Below are positions 52,991-64,000 of a stretch of DNA of 64,000 nucleotides, piece by piece. Below the pieces are notes generated by a model. It had not been told where the DNA came from and did no database searches. It saw nothing but the letters and a program-made list of their open reading frames with translations. The translations under genes and the position numbers were made by a program. Numbering within the stretch: position 1 is the first letter of the stretch; each line of letters opens with the position of its first letter. The stretch is taken from assembly GCF_021462225.1 (NCBI RefSeq), contig NC_061805.1, positions 53,420,895 to 53,484,894 on the forward strand, in the 5' to 3' direction. The stretch comes from Girardinichthys multiradiatus (lineage: Eukaryota; Chordata; Actinopteri; Cyprinodontiformes; Goodeidae).

Positions 52991-55900
52991 ATGAGCTGTA
53001 ACTGGGGCACCGAGCTGTGGGTAAGTGAGCTTGTTCTCACCTGAACGGTAATCAGCGGCCGGTTACCGGATGGCCGTCGGTGCGTGTGTTTGCGTGTATT
53101 TGCGTGTGTGCGGCCCTGGTGCCTCTGTCTGCCATAGCAACACGGTGGGTGACGACAGCGTCTGGCTCTGCAGCATCATGGAGGATGCAGAGGAGCTGCA
53201 GAGATGGAGTAATTAGTGTTGACAACCTGAAATGTTTCCTGGTGATCTGAGTTAGACTCTTTTAGCTTCTCTTTTAACTCGATAATCAATAAGCAGCAAA
53301 CTCTTGACTTTATCAGACCGCAACTTCTCGTTCAGTGAAGTTTCAAATGTGAGACAAACTGATTTCAATTCCAGCAGGAACACTTTGTCAATCCTGATCA
53401 CATTGCTAAAATGCAGCTAAGGATAGCCTTTAAGGCAAAACCCAGGGCAAGGAAGCCTGAATATTTCATCTCCAGAGCTGTCTCCTGGTCAGAGGTCAGT
53501 GATGCTGAAACAATCTGAACACCAACAGTGATTATCAACCATCTGAGAAAAGATGTAATCAATGTGATCGTTGTGTCGTTACCCAGATGTGATTTTATGC
53601 ATTTTTACCACACTGGCTGACAAGAAACATGTTGACAATAAGGACCCCGTAGCGTTTTTAAGCAAGAAAAATGCCTTGTAATGCCCCTCCTTTTAAAGCC
53701 TTGATATTTTCTAGAAACAAATAATCAAGAGTTTCAGTGGAATATTTTTTCCTCAAAAACGAAATAGTGATGATTCATGTGGGATCAAATGACCGAACCA
53801 GACCAGAATCTGTCATCACAAACAAGCATTTCCACCACATCTTTGACTTCTTGAGGAGCAGTGGAACGTCTATTTTTGTCTCTGGTCTGAAACCCACAGA
53901 TGGTCGTGGATCTGATTGTACTGGGAGAGGTTTTTATTCTTCAGCTCAGATGGTGTCTATTCAATTTAATTCAGTTTATTTATATAGCGTTGTCTCAAGG
54001 TTCTTCACAAAGTCAGGTTCATACATTCCAACTAATCCCAACTATCAAACAGTCAGATTCAGTTATTTATTCAAATTGGATAAAAAGTTTTTCTATCTAA
54101 GGAAACCCAGCAGATTGCATCCAGTCAGTGACTTGCAGCATTCACTCCTCCTGGATGAGCATGTAGAGACAGTGGACAGTCACTGGTGTTGACTTTGCAG
54201 CAATCCCTCATACTGAGCATGCATGTAGCGACAGTGGAGAGGAAAAACTCCCTTTTAACAGGAAGAAACCTCCAGCAGAACCAGAACCAGGCTCAGTGTG
54301 AGCGGCCATCTGCCACGACCGACTGGAGGTTAGAGAGAACAGAGCAGAGACACAAAGAGAACAAAGAAGCACTGATCCAGGAGTACTTTCTATGGGAAGG
54401 AAAAGTAAATGTTAATGGATGTAGCTCCTTTAGTCATTTCATCTAGAAAGAAAGAACAGATAAACTGAGCCAGTTTTCAAGATTAGAGTCTGAAAGAGAG
54501 AACATAGAGTTAGTCACAGTAGAAGCTCAGTCAGTAGCCATGTCTAGGAGAGAGAAAGGGTTAAACACTGAAAGACAGGGCCATGTGGATCATCTGTAGA
54601 AGGTGAGCATTAAGTTGTTGCCAGCAGAAGCTCGGACGATTCCCCTCTCTAGAAAGGTGTCACAGGTAGACACAGAGTCAGGCCAGGTGTAGCTTCTAGG
54701 AAGAGAAAAGAGAGAACAAAGTTAAAAGCTGAAATAACGGCAAATAATGCAAAATTGGAGAGTAGTATGAGAATGTAGCGAAGAGGGTGAAAGTGGTCAT
54801 TATGTCCTCCAGCAGCCTCCTGGTGCTTTTTCACCACAGCACGTCCAGCTCTAAACTGGGCCTGCTGCTAAAGTTCTTAATTAGGTCTACTGAAACAAGA
54901 CAGAGAACAAACTAGAAAAGCTCTTTGAGCCTGTTCCAAGGCGGGAAAAATCCCAGATCCCCTTTGTCCCCAGTAGAAAACTGTTTGTTATTAAGCCTAT
55001 TATTATTTTCTCTATTTTTACATTTAATTTATAGGCCTTTGTTTTCATTTGTTTTCCTAATAAAACCTAAGGATAATAATTATTAAATTGTGTGGATTCG
55101 GGATCTCACCATCTCTGGGAAAAATCAAGTTCTTTCTGGATTATCCCTAACCCACAGCAGTTTTCAAGGTGCCTCTCATGAGACCTGTTGTCCTAGACAT
55201 AATCTTAACAGTACATATTATCTCACACAGCTGCAAGCAGAAGGCTGAGAAACCATTACTCTAAGACTAAATAAGAGAAGAATGGATCAACACTGAGGGG
55301 TTCTAATACTTTTGTCAGTTCCTGTAGAGAATCAAGGAGCAAATCAAGCAAGACACTAAAATTTCTATAACAACGTCCTCCAGCAGTCTAAGCCTATAGC
55401 AGCATAACTACAGAGATACCTCAGGATAAACTAAGCCACTCTAACTATAAGCTTTATCAAAAAGGAAAGTTTTAAGCCTAGCCTTAAAAGTAGACAGGGT
55501 GTCTGCCTCACGGACTAAAACTGGGAGCTGGTTCCACAGGAGAGGAGCCTGATAACTAAAGGATCTGCCTCCCATTCTACTTCTAGAGACTCTAGGAACC
55601 ACCAGTAAACCTGCAGTCTGAGAACAAAGTGCTCTGTTAGGAACATATGGACCAATCAGATCTCTGATGTATGATGGAGCTAGATCATTAAGGGCTTTAT
55701 ATGTGAGGAGGAGAATTTTAAATTATATTCTGGATTTAACAGGGAGCCAATGAAGGGAAGCTAAAATAGGAGAAATATGATCTCTCTTTTTAATTTTCAT
55801 CAGAACTCTTGCTGCAGCATTTTGAATCAGCTGAAGGTTTTTAACTGCATTTTGTGGACATCCTGATAGTAAAGAATTACAATAGTCCAGCCTTGAAGTA

Positions 55901-58900
55901 ACAAATGCATGGACTAGTTTTTCAGCGTCACTCCTGGACAGGATATTTCTAATTTTGGCAATGTTCTGGAGGTGAAAGAAGGAAATCCTAGAAACCTGTT
56001 TAATATGGGATTTAAATGACATGTCCTAGTCAAAGATTACACCAAGGTTTTTTACTTTATTATCAGAGGTCAATTTAATGCCATCCAGGTTAAGTGATTA
56101 ACTAAGCAGTTTCTTTTTTAAAGACTCCGGTCCAAAGACGACAACTTCTGTCTTGTCTGAATTTAGAAGCAGAAAATTTAAAGTCATCCAAGTTTTTATG
56201 TCTTCAAGACATGCTTGTAGTCTATCTAACTGGTTGGGCTATCCAACCATCAGGGCTTAAACATGCTAACCGCTAACATCAGGTATGCTGTGATGCTGCA
56301 CATCATGATGGTTTACACCTCAGCGATCCACACCTCTCTCCTGTTCTTTGGCTGCTGTTCACACTACCGGTCCAAAAACCAGCGCCCTCTGCAGCCCTCC
56401 CATCATACAACCATCATCATTATGTCTTCCTGGAGCCAAAGTTCCCCAACTTCCTGTCCTGCTGGCAACATGGAGGTTTGCCACATTCCAGTTCACTCAG
56501 TTCATGTGAAGGTTCCTACGGGGCCCAGCAAGTGTCAGCGGTTAAAGAAAAGAAACGCCGGTGGAAATCCATGCTCATGCTTTACTAAACTGCTCAGTTT
56601 TGCAGTCTGTGCGCAGGGATTACAAGACTGTGCTCTCGCTTTCTGCTGTCGGTGCACGCATATTAGTCTGTGACATCTGTTGAGAGTTTGGACGGGTTCG
56701 GACGGGTTAGTGTAACAAAAATAAAGTCATTTTACAAGCTGTGAAGTGTGCTGATTAAAACATGGCAGTACTTTGAGTTTATATATGACAACAGATCCAC
56801 TTACTTCACAGCTGTGGGCCATGTGTCCAAACTCTGACTCTGTCTTGGAATGAACTCATAATCAGGGAGAATTTGGACTTTTTATTTCTTGCTGAACCAT
56901 GGCAACAGAACCGGATCATTGTACATTATACATGAAAATATGTCCCCTAGAGTGCTTTGTTTTTATCTTACCACGTGTGTCAGCTAGTGGTGGAAGTTCT
57001 GCTGTGGTCTTTAAAGACAATTACATCTGAAATCTGATGTATTAAAAATTAATTACTTCTTTTGAATTTCAGCTATTTCAAATTGGTTTGGGAAATTTTA
57101 TTCTACTGTACTGTAATTCTTGTCCAGTCGGCCCTTTTGTTTCTGAATTGTCAGACGTTTTAGCAACAGTTATCACAAAAGAGAGAAAGTTTTAATTCTA
57201 AACACTGATGACCCTGACAGCAGCTACAGATTTGAATCCATCAAAGATCCTTTAAGTTTCAACAACTTGTTTCTGGAGCTATTCATAAATGTAAGGTAAG
57301 AAGACTGTGTCAGGTTTAGCAACACTAAAACCAGAAACTCTCAGTGGGAACATGATTAGTTTCAGTTCCAGTAAAATTGATGTTTTCTGTTGTTCCAGGA
57401 TCAATTTGACAATCTGGAAAAACATACCAGCTGGGGGATCGACTTCCTAGAAAGATACACTAAATTTGTTAAAGAGCGAGCTGACATTGAACTGAGCTAC
57501 GCCAAGCAAATCAGGTAAGTTTGTTCCCTGTTGGTCACCTGCATGCTATATTTACCTGTCTTTCCTTGTCTCTGACAACCAGTCTGTGTCTCCCTGTCTG
57601 TCTGCAGGAGCCTGTCTAAGAAGTACCACCCAAAGCGAAGCAGAGAAGATGAGAACAGGTCAGTGTTTAAACTAACTGTTTGTATGGATTCATCCGTCTT
57701 ACCGGAGCTCTGACCGATCAGACTCCATCCAGTTTTTCAATCCACCTGTGGTGAATCATATGGATCTTTGGAAAACTAAAGGGAATCAGGAATAAATGAG
57801 GATATCCTTCAGCTGCCTGTCTTTGAGCTCACTGGTTCTGTTCTTCAGGTGAGCAAAAGGTGGAGATGGTTTTACAGTCAGGCTCCTCAGAGGAGGAAAA
57901 CAAGCTGTGGTGACATCAGCAACTCAACTCAGGAGTCAATATTAAGTCAGGATAAAACCTAATTCAGTTTTTATTCCCTAAATTTGAGTACCTAATTTAA
58001 ATGAATGAACAAAGAAACGAGCGAACAAATGAATGAAATGGTAGAACCACGTGTCAGAGTCTTGGAACTTCAACTTTCCAGTGTTCTCATGTCATGGACA
58101 CTTGAACCACAGTCAAAGATGATGGAAGTTTCTTCAACAAATTAAGATGACAAGTTGATGATGGTGAAGATGTGGGCTGTACCTCGTGAAACTGGTAAAC
58201 GTTTGACAAAATGTCAGAGGGATGTGAGACCAGAGGCAGTTTGGGATGAAGAGAGGTAAGAGAGGGCTAGCAGTAGGGATATTACTGATTTTGTTTCAGG
58301 CACAAGATGGACAGGTGAGAATTTAGTCTTTAACATCTTTATGGAGATATGTCCACCAGACCTTGAGAGCTGGTTTCCAGATGGCAGGAGACTTTGGTGG
58401 TGTAGATCCAAGGTACAAGTCTTCAATCTCATATATGACGGTCAAAGCTGTCCAATACAGAGGAAGGCTGGTTGGACGTCAGGCTTGCGATATTTGAGCC
58501 GGGACTGTAAATAAAGTATTAATGTCCAAACCAGCATAGGATGCTTAGTAACCTCCAACCAATGCTACCATTCAAAGGACAGTTTAATGAAGAGAATATC
58601 AGTCTCCTTCATCCTTTTAGTTCATTCAAGGCTTTGTCAGATTCACATTTCTCAGCTTGATCGTATAACCAGTTTGCCAGGAGGCATTGGAAACCAGGTG
58701 GACATGTTGGACTGAAGAAATTATGTCATCTTGGGACACAAAAACAAAGAGATTCAAGAAATCATGGAGAGCATCATTGACAAAAGCTTTAATATTGCTG
58801 GGTGTTAGTTAGCTCAAGAAAACAGAAGGTAAACAAAATATCCCAGTGGGGTTTTAAGGGTGGTCTTCCAATCCTCCCTCTCATGGATTCTGACCACGAG

Positions 58901-60240
58901 GAGCACTGGTGAGATCGAGCTTAGTGAAAAGATCGGTGTGATGGTCAGAGTCAGATATATACCTGGCAGCTCCACATGTTGTCTCATGTCAGAGGGTGTT
59001 AGTGATCCACCTGCAGGTGGGACCTTGAGCAGGTAGAACCAGGGACTTTACCTACATTGAAACAAAAATACAAAGCTGGTGGGAACAGCAACTTTGATAG
59101 GGTGGGATCTCTCATTAGGTGGAAGGAGCAACTCTGAGCAGGGCCAGCTTATGTTTTAACAGCCAGATATTAAATCTACCCAGAGTAATGTGGCAGAGGC
59201 TTTTGTGGAGTCCTGGTGCGACAAAAAAGGGTGCAGAGGCAAGTTCAGTTCTTCCTCTTGTGACCTGTCCAGTCAGTTTGTTGTGGGGGGTCCAGGAGGA
59301 AATCAATAATGGGGAGAGATGGGACAGCATTACCTACTGAATCATGTCTAGACCTTCAGAGGTCAGGGGTGAAAAAAAAGGATCATGATAAAAAGATCAT
59401 AGAAACCTTAATAAATACATCTAAATTCTTCCGCTTCAGTTGAACAGTTTAGTCCTTCAACAAACATCGGAAATGTTAAATCAACCTTCAGAATCTTTTG
59501 TGGTTTAATTTTTGTGCCAATCGACTAACCAGAGTGTTTCAAAGAAGCTCTGACGTATCCAGGAGCTTCTCACATATTCCTGTTTAATCCTGGAGATTCT
59601 GCAAATCTTTATGTTTCCTTTTTAATTGATGAAAAGGTGAGAAATGTATTATATATAAATGTATTTTATATCAGGGAGCCAAATTCCAGTCCTGAAGAGC
59701 TACCATCCTGCCACTCGTAAATGCATTGCTTCTCCAACACACTTGAATCAAATGGCTGACTTCCCATATCAGCCGTCAGTCATTCAGCTCTGCAGAGGCC
59801 AGGTGATGAGCGGTTCATGTGAATTGGTTTGAGAAGGCATGGAGTGTGTGTGAAATATACACGTTACTAACATGTTATTGCCAGATTAATATCATGTTAA
59901 TGTCTTTTTAACTTGACATTAGCTTCATGTTAACATGCTAAAAACACATAACATGTTCGCACATTAACATCCAACTAACATCACATCAACACCATGGATC
60001 TACAGACTGACAGCATGGCAACTGTTTCTATGGTGGAAAATGGTCACGCTTTAATCATGGGGTGCTGTCTGCTCTGTGATTGGTTCCTCTAGGTACACCT
60101 GGTGTTTGGCGTTTGCAGCGACTCTGCAGCAGCTGAATGAAATGGCAGCTCAGAGAGAAGATTTGGCCGACAACCTTCACACGCAGATTGTTTGTGAACT
60201 GATGAGGTACACCCAGGAGCTGAAGGCTGAGAGGAAAACT
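52991..60240 (+). CDS. fnbp1: F-BAR protein of the FNBP1/CIP4/TOCA family, first four coding exons
   Basis: Coding exons: 52991-53020, 57399-57514, 57608-57658, 60093-60240, with GT-AG introns (donors GTAAGT, GTAAGT, GTCAGT, GTGAGT) and matching phases; 115 codons. The gene continues beyond 64000; no later exon was found. Family proteins bind curved membranes by an N-terminal F-BAR domain and recruit actin regulators (WASP, formins, CDC42) in endocytosis. The start [10 protein letters not shown] matches the family start M-S-W-G-T-E-L-W with two extra residues. [17 protein letters not shown] and E-L-S-Y-A-K-Q-I-R are clear. FNBP1 is preferred because the neighbours are 9q34 genes, but FNBP1L (E-L-M-R-Y) is close too. 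Confidence 0.87.
53737..53955 (+). pseudogene. LINE esterase-like (SGNH) fragment in fnbp1 intron 1
   Basis: Plus-strand reading [18 protein letters not shown] and [10 protein letters not shown] recalls the SGNH-type esterase domain found in ORF1 or fused to some fish L2/CR1 LINEs (G-x-N-D block). Short, without catalytic completeness. Confidence 0.5.
53960..56240 (-). mobile_element. L2-like LINE 3' half in fnbp1 intron 1
   Basis: Right part (56240-55430) carries RT C-terminal coding on the minus strand. Left part is the long 3' tail, nearly identical to 41690-42615, ending in AATTAAATTGA-type repeats at 53960. A stretch of other sequence (about 54820-55370) sits between the two, so there is an insertion or two adjacent copies. 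Orientation is opposite to fnbp1. Confidence 0.75.
55500..56200 (-). pseudogene. L2-like LINE RT C-terminal part
   Basis: On the minus strand: [35 protein letters not shown] and [13 protein letters not shown], followed after a stop by the [11 protein letters not shown] block. Same family as 49665. Confidence 0.82.
56250..57390. other. fnbp1 intron 1, no recognised feature
   Basis: No coding similarity or repeat recognised. Ends with the polypyrimidine tract and AG of exon 2. Confidence 0.35.
58140..59340 (-). pseudogene. Degenerate Gypsy pol fragment in fnbp1 intron 3
   Basis: Minus strand near 58870-58690: [22 protein letters not shown] (RT active site) and V-Q-H-V-H-L-V. Near 58350-58230: L-H-K-D-V-K-D, C-P-S-C-A, N-K-I-S-N-I-P and L-W-S-H-I-P-L, the RT to integrase zinc region of Gypsy elements. 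The part between is deleted or scrambled; 59050-59340 is less sure. Very old and not functional. Confidence 0.65.
59690..59850. repeat. Half copy of the med27-intron MITE family
   Basis: CCAAATTCCAGTCCTGAAG and TTCTCCAACACACTTGAATC match one arm of the element at 43990 and the piece at 17085. Confidence 0.45.
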
Positions 60241-60324
60241 GTGAGTCCACAAAGACACCAACACTTCCATCTAGCAGCTTCCACAACAAATACAGAGTTT
60301 ATCTCCGTCTAAACTACAAGTTTC

Positions 60325-60548
60325 ACATGGCGGGGGGGGGGGGGCAACGTTGTTCTGTTGTTCAAAAGTCTAGTCAATGCCTACGGAGGGCTAGACTCAA
60401 GGACAATGCAGTGGGACTAACCATGGCAGCAGAGGAATGGGTTCTCAGCACCAGAGCAATAGAGGCCAGGGTCTACCACACCAGACAGAACCCAAGATGT
60501 CCCTGAAGGAGTCCAACAAATTAAATTAAATTAAATTAAATTAAATAA
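60325..60548. repeat. Simple repeats: G run and (TTAAA)n
   Basis: A run of 13 G at about 60331-60343 and TTAAA repeated about six times at 60518-60547. Confidence 0.8.
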
Positions 60549-60586
60549 CAGCTGGGTGCCAGATGCTGGCAGGAAAGGCTACCATT

Positions 60587-61745
60587 TGCCCCTTTTCCAC
60601 AGGCTCCTTTTAGCCGGCGCTGCTCTGCACCACTCGGTTTCGCTCTACTCGGTACGGTACCAGTTCTGTTTCCACTGACACGCCATGGCTGAACCTATGG
60701 CGACTGAAGCCCCGCCTCCAGCTATGAGTGTAGAGCGCTGTGCTGCTACTAATGTTACTGTGTTACGTTTTCACGTTAAAGTAATCTGCGTGAAATGATA
60801 CTAATGAATAAATAAATAAAAGATAAAAACATAAACATAAATAAACTAAATACTAATAACGTGTATATGCAAGAATGTCTTATGTTTTTTATGTCTAAAA
60901 TGATCCACTAGGATAATTATCTGGACCACAGCCCAGCCAGAACTTAAAGTAAGGCTTAGCGGCCCCAAAGTTTACTTGAAGAAGTTACAATTTTGGGTTT
61001 TATGAAGAAGTTTTTGTCTCCTCCATGGCAAAAACGAGGACCAGGACTTTAAAGCCCAGAACCGTGGACTTCTGACTGCGGTGAAGTTAGTTTTAGGTTG
61101 GTTGTTGGATCTTCGTGCTGCATGGATTCAGCAGGTCTTCGTCCCGTTTGACCCAATGAAGGCAGTCTGATTACGGGCAGCTGCTCTCTGCCTGCTCCCT
61201 CCTCCTGCAGGTTCTCTGGAGGACTGCCAATAAATGTCAGAACCAAACCTGCTGTTTCATGGTGGTTTGTTTGTGTGTTTTGGGGGAAATGTTTGTGTGT
61301 CTGAACAGCTGATTTTATGTGTGATCAGCTGATTTAGGATGTTATTAAATACAGCGCCCTCTACCTGCGTGTCATTCAGAAAGCTGATTTGTTCTTTTTC
61401 TTTTCTGTCAGCCTTCAGGCATCATTTATGATCTGTAAATGATCAAATTTCATGTATGGCCTGTTCTGGTCACTGTGTTCCTTAATATTATTGTAGTTTC
61501 TCTTGGGTTTTATTAACTTTTCCTAGTACTGTCTCAACAAAAACCTTCTCATTTCTCCTGGTCGTCCCACGCCCAATCATTGAACAGCTGTCTGTTCACG
61601 TCACATGTGGTCCTGACTCAGACTCGGTTGGACCTGCTCAGGGGCAGGTCCCAAAAAACTAGGTACCGGTACGGAAAAAACTGTAATGGCAAAGCTCGCA
61701 GCGTAGAGTCGAGTAGGGCCAAATGGAGCCAGTGGAAAAGGGGCA
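60587..61745. mobile_element. Non-autonomous DNA transposon with 3-bp ATT duplication (Harbinger-like)
   Basis: TGCCCCTTTTCCACAGGCTC at the left and GAGCCAGTGGAAAAGGGGCA at the right are inverted with one mismatch in 20. ATT flanks both ends (60584-60586 and 61746-61748). A second inverted pair inside (GGTACGGTACC near 60650 and GGTACCGGTACGG near 61660) is typical of this fish MITE family. No coding. Confidence 0.82.
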
Positions 61746-61884
61746 ATTGAATACCACAACCAGGTTGCTTGAACAGTGTACATCTGTGCGGAGTATGGGC
61801 TGGAGGTCCCTAATCCTGATCAAAGTGGGAGAAACCACCAAGACTGTTGGAAAATAATAAAGCTAAGAACCTGTGTGACTTCGA

Positions 61885-61975
61885 GATTCAATTCAATTCT
61901 GTTTAGTTTTATTTATATAGCGCCAATTCACAACACATGTCATCTCAAGGCTCTTTACAAAGGGTTTGAAATGGG
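61885..61975 (-). repeat. LINE tail, short copy
   Basis: ATTCAATTCAATTCTG then TTTATTTATATAGCGCCAATTC; same unit as 28000, 41690 and 53960. Confidence 0.75.
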
Positions 61976-62084
61976 ATTGAATTCAGAGCAATCACCAGGT
62001 GATGGCTAACCAACCGGACATTGTTGTGGGGAACGAAGCTGAAAACTGGTAGATGTTGCAATCCCAACCCACAACAATACCGAT

Positions 62085-62165
62085 ATTGCTCCTTTTCCAC
62101 TACTAGCAACTCAGAGCGGTTTGCTGCGGCTCGGCTCACTTTTTACATTTTTTTCATTGGTAATG
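62085..62165. repeat. One end of a CCTTTTCCAC-type MITE
   Basis: GCTCCTTTTCCACTACTAG with CTCAGAGCGG resembles the ends at 60587 but no partner end is found within 1.9 kb. Confidence 0.45.
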
Positions 62166-62224
62166 AATTAAATAATAGCTGATTCTGACTGATAGAGGCT
62201 TCCTCGAGCAAAAGGTGTTACGGT

Positions 62225-62740
62225 TTACTTGATATTGGACCCCAGAATGCAGACGAGCAGGCAGCGTGATGGTAAGTGAAAAAAGGTTTAATTACAAAAA
62301 CTCACACTCAGCTGGAGGCAGGAACAAAACAAACGGGCAGGCAAGACAGGCATGATCAAAAAGACAAAACTTGGTTTGCGAACAAGACATGAGCATGAGA
62401 GATGTTTCCACGACGACTAACTGAACAGGTGTGTATATATGGAGCATGGTACAGGTGGAGCAAGGAGACAGATTAACTTGGAACCGACTTGATGAACCGA
62501 ATAAACTTAATTGACAGAGAACACAACGTGACAGGAGCAAAACATGGCTTGAACAGAACGCAAATCCAAGGAAACAAACTAACAGAAATATAACTAGAAA
62601 AAATGAAACAAAAGCATAAACAGGAAAATAATAACAAAAGAACGAGTCAAAACCTTAACTGTGAAAAACATGAGAAAAAACCAGAAACCAAAAACCAAAC
62701 AACCCCAAATCATAACAAAAGGTCCAGATTCATTTTTTGC
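62225..62740 (-). repeat. Dispersed repeat (family copy 4)
   Basis: Begins near ATTGGACCCCAGAATGCAG and continues as an A-rich stretch with AACAGGTGTG. Layout as copies at 27117, 40335 and 50866, all in the same orientation. Confidence 0.5.
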
Positions 62741-62869
62741 TGCAGATTGGGAATTCATCAGAATCAGAGCAGAAAGTCTGAGGACAAATCGAAGTGAAAC
62801 CATGGCTTCCAACAGATCACAAATCAGGCACAGGGGACTGTCCTCTTCAGGAAATTAAGGGAATTTCAT

Positions 62870-64000
62870 ATCTGTGGTTTGTTTACTTTGGTGCAAATCA
62901 GTTCAGAATGAGAAGAATCAGCATCAGCTTTGTTTGGCAAGATTGTGTGCACTAAGTAAGGAATTTGAGTTTGATTTCAATCGCTCACATCAGATAGACA
63001 TTAAGTATAAATATACAAATGTTAGAGGAAATAAAATAAAGAATTGGAGATAAAGTTACAATTAACTTGCAACTTTTCCTGTTCTTTCTCAGTGTTTCCT
63101 GTTAGGCAGCCTCTAAGTGGTTTAATGTCAGCTTTTCATTCCTGAGTGACGCCTCCTGTTTAATAAACCCAACACTGAAACGCTTGGCCCTGCCCCTGCC
63201 GTCATTCAGATGGTTAGAGTCAATCAGAGAGTTTCTCCACTTTGTTTCTTTAATCATTTCTGACATCTCATCAGACTCTGCATACAACAACCCACAGTAA
63301 GTGGGTCAGAGTCTCTCTCTTCAGTTTGTGCATTACTTCCAGCCTGTAGATGTGAATAACGAATGGTCAAAACCCTTTGACCTGATTTACATCAGAAAAT
63401 ATATTTCAAATCAAATACAAAAACAAAAATAATCCATTAATACGATTCAGGAATGAATGATTTAAAAAAAATCCCTTCAATTCAAGTCACCTGAAAGACA
63501 AGAAAACTTCCTGAAATCTTAAACTCATTAAAATGTTCATTGAGAAAAAAAACCTTGGAAAAAAATAAAACTTAGGGGTGTAAACATCATCTCAGAAGTG
63601 AGGGTGACCGAATTTCAGTTGCAGTTGAGTGATTTAGCATCGCACCTCTCCTTAGTGTCTAAAGAACCGCATAATGACTAACAGCCATAGTACAGCACCA
63701 GGGGAAAGACACCAGGGAGTTTTTAAACTATGAACACCACACCAACTACTAAATTAAGGACAATCCCATGACGGTGTTGTCAGTCTGAGCTCCCATGCCG
63801 ACATGTGTTTGCCTGTCGGAGAATCCAGCTCTTTAGCGCCACCTGAAGGTAAAACCTAAACAGTTTGTGTGCAGGGTGTGTGGGGTCTGCAGAGATGTTA
63901 GCTGCCCTTTTACTGACCTTTGACCTGTATAAGTCCTGGATGGAGGGAAGGTCAGCCCTGATGATTCTCTCTGCAGGTGAGATGGGGAAGACAGGACAGA
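62870..64000. other. fnbp1-like intron 4 (part), nothing recognised
   Basis: A+T-rich intronic sequence with no coding similarity. A CTGCAG at 63975-63980 is not followed by the expected F-BAR continuation. Confidence 0.4.

Noticed and set aside
63975..64000. Possible fifth fnbp1-like exon after CTGCAG
   Set aside because: The following codons do not match the expected F-BAR continuation.
1..64000. tRNA or other structural RNA genes
   Set aside because: No cloverleaf with A and B boxes was recognised by eye; a covariance-model scan would be needed to be sure.

Overview
The window is vertebrate nuclear DNA, almost certainly from a ray-finned (teleost) fish. Three spliced host genes can be read: one first coding exon of a netrin-G gene (ntng2-like, minus strand, 25761-26006), a complete eight-exon med27 (plus strand, 43257-47577, 311 codons), and the first four coding exons of an F-BAR gene of the FNBP1/CIP4/TOCA family (plus strand, 52991-60240, continuing past the right edge). 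ntng2 and med27 lie head to head, as NTNG2 and MED27 do on human 9q34, and FNBP1 is also a 9q34 gene, so this looks like a conserved block. The fish assignment rests on the transposon set: DIRS with tyrosine recombinase, a Gmr1-type Ty3/Gypsy element, Rex/RTE/L2 LINEs, many Tc1 and hAT elements, and LINE tails with TTGAA-type repeats.

Most of the rest is transposable elements, many nested. 1-7166: the 3' two thirds of an endogenous retrovirus, with gag end, protease, reverse transcriptase, RNase H and integrase in one frame interrupted only by three UGA codons, then a complete 656-codon env and a 3' LTR. 7702-15390: a minus-strand Ty3/Gypsy relic cut by a DIRS-like element (about 8640-13170) and by a nearly intact Tc1 (13452-14727). 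15398-19747: a plus-strand Rex1/CR1-like LINE cut by a 2.3 kb hAT element with an 8-bp target duplication (16561-18841). 19748-about 22860: a Gmr1-like Gypsy element whose integrase comes before its reverse transcriptase. 23703-24697: a deleted hAT. 25203-25730: a deleted Tc1. Much of 1-25760 may therefore lie inside the first intron of ntng2.

26007-43180 separates ntng2 from med27: an L2-like LINE, a nearly full RTE/Rex3-like LINE (29112-32020), a minisatellite (32758-33165), a 3.55 kb hAT with a Tc1 inside it (34013-37562), L1-like fragments, a possible Gypsy LTR and LINE tails. med27 carries a LINE fragment and two MITE-like elements in its introns. A Rex1-like LINE ends about 310 bases before the fnbp1-like start codon. 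The fnbp1-like introns hold LINE, Gypsy and Harbinger-like sequence.

The most unusual features are in the retrovirus: a UGA-CUAG readthrough context after gag, an extra domain between protease and reverse transcriptase carrying two H-hydrophobic-S/T-hydrophobic motifs like those of 2H phosphoesterases, and a tiny hydrophobic ORF between pol and env. No tRNA, rRNA, CRISPR array or bacterial feature was seen.
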